Assembly: GCF_947495315.1 (NCBI RefSeq)
Contig: NZ_CANLYD010000025.1
Location: 19,066-83,065 of the forward strand
Length of the DNA: 64,000 bases
Reading direction: 5' to 3'
Origin: an uncultured Aquimarina sp.
GTDB lineage: Bacteria; Bacteroidota; Bacteroidia; Flavobacteriales; Flavobacteriaceae
The notes under the pieces are model-generated. The model was not told the origin of the DNA and ran no database searches. It was given only the letters and a program-made list of their open reading frames with translations. The first letter of the stretch is position 1, and each line of letters opens with the position of its first letter. Positions 28,601 through 33,952 of this stretch are shown here, one piece after another. Both the position numbers and the translations under genes were made by a program.

Positions 28601-29884
28601 TTATACAAATTCAGGCAATAGGATTTCATTGTACATACATCGATCCATAACCAGAGAAAATAATCGTTCTTCTAGCTCTTTTTTATCCATTTGAGAAGAA
28701 ATAGATTCTTCTGCGTAGGCTTCGGACGCGGCATCTTTAATGGTATTCTCTTCTTCGAAGTAGAAAAGGAAAAAGTCCCAATCCTCCACTTTAATGGAGG
28801 TGTTTTTTAAGTCTTGAGGAGAATTGTAATATAATATTACATCGTTATTTTCATTTTCTTTAAAGGTAACACTCTTGTTTATGATAAATTTAGTATTCAT
28901 TTTCTCATCCCAGGATGCGTTTTTTAACCAATCGAAGTTCTTTTCCAGATAGCAGAAACGTTTTTCACTAATACCTTTATATTCGCCATCAAATAACCCG
29001 TTCCTTTTTAAGGATTCGTTTAGTTTATGAAACTCGTCAGGAAATTCATATCGAAGCCTCGCTTCAATTTGTTCTTGGGTCACAGGTGACTTTTTGCCAT
29101 GTCCCACGGTATGAATATAATATTCTTTTTCTGGGATAAGCTGAAATCTCATTACTTTAGAAAAAGAAGCATTCATTTCATCATAAAGAGCATTGGTGCT
29201 TAAATTATTTTCAATAGCTAGATTCATTCCTAGCATTTGCTCATAAACCATATTAAAAATACCGAGATCTATTTTGCTTAAGTTCGACCGATTATCATCA
29301 ATAAATGAGAAAACTATTTTTGAAAGTTCCTTAAAAAAGGAGGTATTGTTCCCTCCGATCACCCCTGCATTAAATGCATTGATATTTCCGTTTTTCAGGT
29401 ATTCTTTACTCAAGGTATTGGGTACATTTACAAATTCATGCAATATTACATCTAACACCTCTTTGTATCTTGGAAAATTAAACTCCAAATTCTGAAAACA
29501 AATATCTTTGCTAACAAATGATTCAGGAAAACGGTTCCATATAAACACATCGGTATCGACATGAAGAAACGGTTGATCCTGCATGGAGTATGATAAGATC
29601 TTACCTAATGCCCATAGACCAGCGGGATAATGATGTAAACGCTCTAATTTTGTGCTAACTGATGTATATGGGATTTGTAGTTTTTCTTTCAATAATTCGT
29701 TTCCGTAGTCATCGGTATACATTACTACATTTCCATATTGTTTTTTAAAAGTCAAACAACTCAATAGCGTGCTATAAAAAAACAGGTTGGTACTGGACCA
29801 ACCCGCCTTAAATCTAGCACTTTCGTCATAGTTTTGTTCTAAAAAAGGTTTAGACCAAAAACTTTGAATGATTTTTATGCTCAT
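28601..29884 (-). CDS. Putative glycosyltransferase-like protein 1 (paired with precursor 1)
   Basis: This encodes 427 residues starting MSIKIIQSFWSKPF. It has no signal peptide or membrane helix. The first 250 residues look like a GT-A type sugar-nucleotide transferase fold: a Rossmann-like start, WALGKI, then FLHVDTDVFIW with a DxD motif (D110, D112) for metal-nucleotide binding, and an NAGVIGG block. It resembles Bacteroidota proteins annotated only as a domain of unknown function (I believe DUF6734, not certain). It lies 19 bp after precursor 1 and is paralogous to the 30626 gene over its whole length. The proposed role, glycosylation of the precursor in the cytoplasm, is inference from DxD and context. 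Confidence 0.6.
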   Translation of the reverse strand: MSIKIIQSFWSKPFLEQNYDESARFKAGWSSTNLFFYSTLLSCLTFKKQYGNVVMYTDDYGNELLKEKLQIPYTSVSTKLERLHHYPAGLWALGKILSYSMQDQPFLHVDTDVFIWNRFPESFVSKDICFQNLEFNFPRYKEVLDVILHEFVNVPNTLSKEYLKNGNINAFNAGVIGGNNTSFFKELSKIVFSFIDDNRSNLSKIDLGIFNMVYEQMLGMNLAIENNLSTNALYDEMNASFSKVMRFQLIPEKEYYIHTVGHGKKSPVTQEQIEARLRYEFPDEFHKLNESLKRNGLFDGEYKGISEKRFCYLEKNFDWLKNASWDEKMNTKFIINKSVTFKENENNDVILYYNSPQDLKNTSIKVEDWDFFLFYFEEENTIKDAASEAYAEESISSQMDKKELEERLFSLVMDRCMYNEILLPEFV

Positions 29885-29903
29885 ATGTATTTAAAATGTT
29901 GAC

Positions 29904-30119
29904 TTAATATGAAAGACATTTTCCATATCTACCTCCACCAATTGATCCCATATAGGCAGGAATATCGCAACCTATATTTAAGGGATACCATCCATGAACG
30001 CATCGAGGTAATCCACAGGTCACAATTTCATAACCACCATACCCTCCAGAGATTGATTTGCTTTCTTCTTTACTCAATAATCGAGCATCTTTGATTTTTG
30101 ATAAAAACTTTTTTTTCAT
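29904..30119 (-). CDS. GG-leader precursor peptide 1 (four cysteines)
   Basis: This encodes 71 residues. The N-terminus has the Bacteroidota natural-product leader pattern: basic start, LSKEESKSISGG, with the double glycine at 25-26. Cleavage there would leave a 45-residue core rich in Gly and Tyr with four cysteines (35, 40, 51, 68), enough for two disulfides. The core differs from precursors 2 and 3. It directly precedes glycosyltransferase-like gene 1 (19 bp) and has no terminator after it. The start ATG at 30119 is the only good one. An opposite-strand frame over it (29909-30094) has no coding character. Confidence 0.85.
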   Translation of the reverse strand: MKKKFLSKIKDARLLSKEESKSISGGYGGYEIVTCGLPRCVHGWYPLNIGCDIPAYMGSIGGGRYGKCLSY

Positions 30120-30625
30120 TTTGATAAAATTTAATTGTTCACCTACTCATTAGCTTTTCGGTATCCGCTTTTTGTTTGATGAGAAGTCATAATTTTCAGA
30201 CATTAACCCTCAATCGGTCTGCGGTTGCGCAACCTAAACATTTATTATTCTTATCAATTTGCATTTGCAACTACAAACTAAATTGAATGCCAAATGATTA
30301 TTATTTAATTTTACTCATAAAATATTACGGATTGTGTGGTGATAGTTTTATAAAAACTGGGATTTTTTCTGTTTGTTACTTGAAATTATGAGAAAAATAT
30401 AAGAACAACCTGCTTTTTTTATGGCATCACCTCACTATTACGTTTTCGTGTTGATAAATTGTAGTTTGTAATAGATCTAATTCACAAAATTTTAACAAAT
30501 AAGACTCGTTTTTCGGAGCTGGAAGATTTGGCTTCATCAATTAATGTTTTATGCTTTTTAAGCGCTTTTATAATAGATGTATTACGGAGTCTTTCAAAAT
30601 GGAAAGAGTTTGAATTTGTGGATAC
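30120..30625. other. Long leader/intergenic region upstream of precursor 1
   Basis: I find no precursor-like gene in these 506 bases; the longest start-to-stop frame on the minus strand near precursor 1 is 17 codons. The region carries the shared 18-bp element (30440-30457), 320 bp before the start codon. It also has a GC-richer patch with the 12-bp palindrome GGTTGCGCAACC at 30223-30234 and, on the minus strand, CAGAC...GTCTG arms. The patch may form a structured 5' leader. Confidence 0.5.
30440..30457 (-). promoter_or_regulatory. Shared precursor-gene element, copy 1
   Basis: The plus strand reads ACGTTTTCGTGTTGATAA (minus strand TTATCAACACGAAAACGT). Sixteen of 18 positions are identical in all three copies found upstream of the three precursor genes. 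Confidence 0.65.
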
Positions 30626-31897
30626 TTAGATTATGGGCTGTAGAATTTCTAATAACATTGTTTTATCCATAATAAAGGAAATAAGTTTATCTTTCAATTC
30701 TTCTTTATTAGTATTTTCAAGAAAAGATTCATCTTCAGACAAGTCTTTATATAACTGATTAATAGTTGTAGGTTCTTCAAAATACAACAAGATGATATTC
30801 CAATCTTTAAGTTCTTGTCGCTGCAGATTATTTGTTTGTGGTATTATATGTTCTAGAAAATAGGCGTTATTTTCTTCAATTATTTTACAAGAAGGATTCA
30901 GTTTAAAATTTGTATTGCTAATATCATCAATAGATTTATTAGACAACCAATCATACATATTAAATAGAAAATCCATTCTTCTGGGACTTATATCACTCTC
31001 AAAGGAGTTTTTATCAAAATATGCAGCGAGTCTATTATTAAGTGCTCTATAAAATTCTGGGAAATGATATTTTAATCTAGCCTCAACTTGTTCACAAGCA
31101 AAAAATGATTTTTTAGCGTATCCGATACAATGTACATATTGAGATTGAAAAGGGACTGTATGGAAATTAATCACTTTTGAAAAGTCAGAATCAACATTTT
31201 CTAAATAATAAGACACGGGAATATTGTTTTTTTCAGCAATAGCGAACCCCAATTGCTGTTCAAATATAGTATTGAAAATCCCTACATCAATTTTATCAAG
31301 TAAATGTTCATTTTTTTCTATGAATTGAAGAACTTGTTCTTTTAGTTTTTTAAAAAAGTCAATTTCTTGCCCTCCAATTATTCCCGCATTGAGCGCGTGT
31401 ATTTCTTTATTTTTGTATAATGAATTGATTAACTCTGTGGGAATCCAATCAAAATTGATAAAAACATCATTGAGAGCTTCCTCATACGCTGGAAAATTTA
31501 TCTCAACATTTTGAGCAAATAGCGGAGAAGTAGTAAGAAGTTCGGGTAATTTTTTCCAAATAAACACATCAGAATCACAATGCATAAACGGTTCGTTCTG
31601 TTCTGCATATGTAAATATTTTTCCTAAAGCCCATAATTTAGAATTGTATTTATCTATTTGATTAAGAGTGATATGTACATTGGTATATGGAATGTCTAAA
31701 ACATCTATCAATAGGTGTTTACCGTCTGTATCGGTATACAACTCTACTTGATCATAAAATTGTTTAAAAGTAAGACAGCTTAGAGCTTGACTGTAAAAGG
31801 CATATTTTTGATGAAGCCATCCACCTTTATATCTTGAGTTAGGATCTTCAGATTTGTTATTACTTGGTTTTGACCAGAAACTTTGTATTACCTTCAT
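30626..31897 (-). CDS. Putative glycosyltransferase-like protein 2 (paired with precursor 2)
   Basis: This encodes 423 residues, a paralogue of the 28601 gene along its full length (shared blocks KVIQSFWSKP, LWALGKI, FMHCDSDVFIW, NAGIIGG, and a C-terminal LYFEE). The DxD-like motif is D108-S-D110. It has no signal peptide or membrane helix, so it is cytoplasmic. It follows precursor 2 by 95 bp, with a terminator-like hairpin between, so it is probably expressed at a lower level than the peptide. As with its paralogue, the sugar-transferase function is inferred from the fold-like pattern and neighbourhood. The two differ enough that each may be dedicated to its own peptide. Confidence 0.6.
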   Translation of the reverse strand: MKVIQSFWSKPSNNKSEDPNSRYKGGWLHQKYAFYSQALSCLTFKQFYDQVELYTDTDGKHLLIDVLDIPYTNVHITLNQIDKYNSKLWALGKIFTYAEQNEPFMHCDSDVFIWKKLPELLTTSPLFAQNVEINFPAYEEALNDVFINFDWIPTELINSLYKNKEIHALNAGIIGGQEIDFFKKLKEQVLQFIEKNEHLLDKIDVGIFNTIFEQQLGFAIAEKNNIPVSYYLENVDSDFSKVINFHTVPFQSQYVHCIGYAKKSFFACEQVEARLKYHFPEFYRALNNRLAAYFDKNSFESDISPRRMDFLFNMYDWLSNKSIDDISNTNFKLNPSCKIIEENNAYFLEHIIPQTNNLQRQELKDWNIILLYFEEPTTINQLYKDLSEDESFLENTNKEELKDKLISFIMDKTMLLEILQPII

Positions 31898-31947
31898 TTT
31901 TTTATTTTCTTGCTGATGCTTGTACGCTTTTATCTTTTTTAAAAACT

Positions 31948-31973
31948 AAAGACCCCTCAACAGAAGAGCCTTT
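31948..31973 (-). terminator. Terminator-like hairpin between precursor 2 and glycosyltransferase-like gene 2
   Basis: On the minus strand an 11-bp stem with three G-U pairs closes a TGTT loop and is followed by AGTTTTT. It begins 20 bp after the precursor stop codon. Partial read-through would give more peptide mRNA than enzyme mRNA. Confidence 0.55.
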
Positions 31974-31992
31974 GCTTTTTGATACATTTTAA

Positions 31993-32235
31993 TTATCCCC
32001 AACAGAATAATGAAGGGTTTGGTCTATAAACATAAAGTCTCTGACCAGCCGTTCCTGGATTAAGAGTTGGGCAACCTGGCTTATAAGCTGGAGCTCCTTG
32101 GTTTTGTGAACCTCCGCATATAATAAATGAACAATTTCCAGCACCAAAGGATCCGTCATATCCTCCCACGATAGTTTTAGTTTCTTTCTTAGAAAGTACT
32201 GACGCTTTGATCTTTTTCAAAATGTCTTTTTTCAT
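31993..32235 (-). CDS. GG-leader precursor peptide 2 (four cysteines)
   Basis: This encodes 80 residues. The leader is MKKDILKKIKASVLSKKETK followed by TIVGG, with the double glycine at 24-25 before a YDG sequence. The 55-residue core has four cysteines (35, 40, 55, 78), is rich in Gly, Pro, Asn and Tyr, and contains NCSFI and GGSQNQ. The C-terminal block YVYRPNPSL is shared with precursor 3, so the two are duplicates. Its upstream region holds the shared 18-bp element 99 bp before the start. It has no similarity to any family I know beyond the leader type. Confidence 0.88.
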   Translation of the reverse strand: MKKDILKKIKASVLSKKETKTIVGGYDGSFGAGNCSFIICGGSQNQGAPAYKPGCPTLNPGTAGQRLYVYRPNPSLFCWG

Positions 32236-32334
32236 AATTACATTGTTTTTTAAATTAATAATGATTTGTATAACAAACTATTACTCTATAATACGATTAA
32301 ACGGTAATACGTTACGTGGGGAAATATCACGTAA

Positions 32335-32352
32335 ACGTTGTAGTGTTGATAA
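32335..32352 (-). promoter_or_regulatory. Shared precursor-gene element, copy 2
   Basis: The plus strand reads ACGTTGTAGTGTTGATAA, 99 bp upstream of precursor 2. It adjoins a near-palindromic region, ACGTTACGTG (32309-32318) facing CACGTAAACGT (32328-32338), which could add a second binding half. Confidence 0.65.
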
Positions 32353-32383
32353 TAAATATCACTTTATGATTTTTTTAAGAAAA

Positions 32384-33031
32384 TTATAATAAATCTCTTA
32401 TCCAATCGGTGTTTAATTTGATAACTTTAGCAGGAATTCCTGCTGCTATTGAATTATTAGAAATACGTTTTGTGACTATTGCACCCATGCTTATAACACT
32501 ATTATTACCTATGTTAGCACCTTTAAGAATTTTGACATGTGCTCCAAGCCATACATGATTTCCAATGTTAATGCTTTTTGCTTGATTAATCCTTTTGTTG
32601 CTCTCTAGATCAATTATGCTATGAGAATCACTTGTACGTATAGAAATGTTATCGGAGAACATACAATCTTCCCCAATTACAATACTGCTATCATCTTCTG
32701 TAGCTGCTATATGTGCCCATTCAATAGTAGTTTTTGCTCCTATGATAATTTTACAATTAGTATGCTCTAACCAAAACATCCCACCACTTATTCTACATCC
32801 TGATCCTATTTCTAAGTAATGATTGTCTCCCTGAATATTGATAATAATATTCGAAATGTTACAATCATTTTTGATCAATATCTTATTATTATTGCCATTT
32901 ATAGTGATATTGAGATGAAATAGATAATCACTTTGTTTTTCGATGATGTTATTATTTCCAATAATAAGATCACTTGGTTGTATAGGGTTATATTTTTTTT
33001 TATTGAATAAATTTTTAAAAGTTCTTATCAT
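32384..33031 (-). CDS. Hexapeptide-repeat acyltransferase (paired with precursor 3)
   Basis: This encodes 215 residues forming a left-handed beta-helix (LbH) acyltransferase. From about residue 20 a long run of short imperfect repeats fits the fold ((I/V)-G-N/D-x-x-(I/V) steps: LIIGNNNII, SIVIGEDCMF). A closing segment of the classical type follows (GNHVWLGAHVKILKGANIG, NSVISMGAIVTK), then AAGIPAKVI. Proteins like this transfer acetyl or other acyl groups to sugars or amino acids. Its position downstream of precursor 3, where the other precursors have a glycosyltransferase-like gene, suggests a tailoring role, but it could equally serve cell-surface polysaccharide. The gene is very AT-rich. 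Confidence 0.8.
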   Translation of the reverse strand: MIRTFKNLFNKKKYNPIQPSDLIIGNNNIIEKQSDYLFHLNITINGNNNKILIKNDCNISNIIINIQGDNHYLEIGSGCRISGGMFWLEHTNCKIIIGAKTTIEWAHIAATEDDSSIVIGEDCMFSDNISIRTSDSHSIIDLESNKRINQAKSINIGNHVWLGAHVKILKGANIGNNSVISMGAIVTKRISNNSIAAGIPAKVIKLNTDWIRDLL

Positions 33032-33334
33032 GCGATTAATAATATTGAGGTTTTAAGAAAGAAAGGGGATACTTTATAGACGGTATTTTTTTAGATAGAA
33101 AGATTTCGAGTCTATTATTTTGAACTTAATCTGGAAGGATATCATATAAAGTAGGCTCTTAGACGGAATAGTTGAAAATTAATTCGTAACGATTCCTTTT
33201 TATAATTCGAATTGGAATATTTCGATATATGATCATTGTGTTGGAAACGATAATACCAGCTGTTGTTTGAATTTGCTTTTACATTAAATTCAAATGACAA
33301 CTGGTATAAATTTATATTCTCATAAGGAAGAATT
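33032..33334. other. Intergenic region between acyltransferase and precursor 3
   Basis: I see no gene here. It contains an imperfect 22-bp inverted repeat, described separately. No copy of the 18-bp precursor element lies here, so the acyltransferase must depend on another promoter or on read-through from precursor 3. Confidence 0.5.
33253..33307. repeat. Imperfect inverted repeat, 22-bp arms
   Basis: The arms 33253-33274 (starts ATACCAGCTGTTG) and 33286-33307 (ends CAACTGGTAT) match at 19 of 22 positions as reverse complements, around an 11-base spacer. There is no T-run after it on either strand, so it is not a standard terminator. Confidence 0.7.
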
Positions 33335-33365
33335 AAAAAAGGCTGATTATTAGAAAACAGCCTTT
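33335..33365 (-). terminator. Terminator after precursor 3
   Basis: On the minus strand AAAGGCTG (33365-33358) and CAGCCTTT (33345-33338) form an 8-bp stem that runs into a T tract. It lies 25 bp past the precursor 3 stop. Confidence 0.8.
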
Positions 33366-33389
33366 AATACGTTTTAATTAATAATTACC

Positions 33390-33611
33390 TTAACAGGTAG
33401 ATACACAATGTAGACTAGGATTAGGTCTATAAACATATAATGGTCTAGAGTCACAAGGATTTGAAATCCGATTCAATTGATTTTGGCTGCCTCCACAACA
33501 AATAAAAGAGCAATTACCTGTAAAAGGGCCATCATAACCACCCACAATTGTTTGTTTTTCCTTTTTCGTTAGCACAATTTTTCTAATGTTTTTTAAAATG
33601 TCTTTTTTCAT
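33390..33611 (-). CDS. GG-leader precursor peptide 3 (six cysteines)
   Basis: This encodes 73 residues. The leader MKKDILKNIRKIVLTKKEK and TIVGG are near identical to precursor 2, with the double glycine at 24-25. The 48-residue core has six cysteines (34, 38, 39, 53, 69, 73) and shares NCSFI, GGSQNQ and YVYRPNPSL with precursor 2. The two extra cysteines (vicinal C38-C39 and terminal C73) would allow a third disulfide. The gene is followed by its own terminator, so it is mostly monocistronic, and the acyltransferase is the next gene downstream. The 18-bp element lies 74 bp upstream. Confidence 0.88.
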   Translation of the reverse strand: MKKDILKNIRKIVLTKKEKQTIVGGYDGPFTGNCSFICCGGSQNQLNRISNPCDSRPLYVYRPNPSLHCVSTC

Positions 33612-33893
33612 TATATAAAGATTTTAAGATTTTTAATAAGATAGTTAATCTAAAGATTTGATTATCGGTATTGTGCTAACTACAACGTTATAGTGTTGAT
33701 AAAACAATATTTTTGTGTTTTATTTAAGAATAAATCCTCAATGTAGTTTTAGATATAATTAAAACTTATGACTAGAATTAATAATACTCTATTAAGTGTT
33801 TTAAAAAACAAACATTCTTCTTTAAATTTATATTGTAAGGAGTTTTACTGTATACTATAAAATTTAATATAATAATTCAAAATTTCTAAAAAT
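33612..33893. other. Upstream region of precursor 3
   Basis: This stretch contains the shared element at 33685-33702. On the plus strand a 30-codon frame (33768-33860) is present but has no feature that supports it as a gene. Otherwise it is AT-rich spacer before the terminator of the amylase gene. Confidence 0.5.
33685..33702 (-). promoter_or_regulatory. Shared precursor-gene element, copy 3
   Basis: The plus strand reads ACGTTATAGTGTTGATAA (minus strand TTATCAACACTATAACGT), 74 bp upstream of precursor 3. Confidence 0.65.
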
Positions 33894-33895
33894 AA

Positions 33896-33924
33896 AAAGG
33901 GAGTATTCCGCAGAAACTCCCTTT
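33896..33924 (-). terminator. Terminator of the secreted amylase gene
   Basis: On the minus strand a 9-bp stem AAAGGGAGT/ACTCCCTTT around an 11-base loop runs into a T tract. A 24-bp perfect palindrome (33935-33958) lies just before it and spans the amylase stop codon. Confidence 0.85.
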
Positions 33925-33952
33925 AAATAAGAATAACTAAAGTTCTAGAACT

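Noticed and set aside
29909..30094. 61-codon plus-strand frame over precursor 1
   Set aside because: Lies fully opposite a well-supported GG-leader precursor and reads as random His/Tyr-rich sequence.
31898..31992. Minus-strand stretch of 27 coding-like codons between precursor 2 and glycosyltransferase-like gene 2
   Set aside because: It has no start codon after the upstream in-frame stop, and the same bases form the terminator-like hairpin, which explains the composition better.
33768..33860. 30-codon plus-strand frame upstream of precursor 3
   Set aside because: AT-rich, no leader pattern, opposite strand to the cluster; fits chance.
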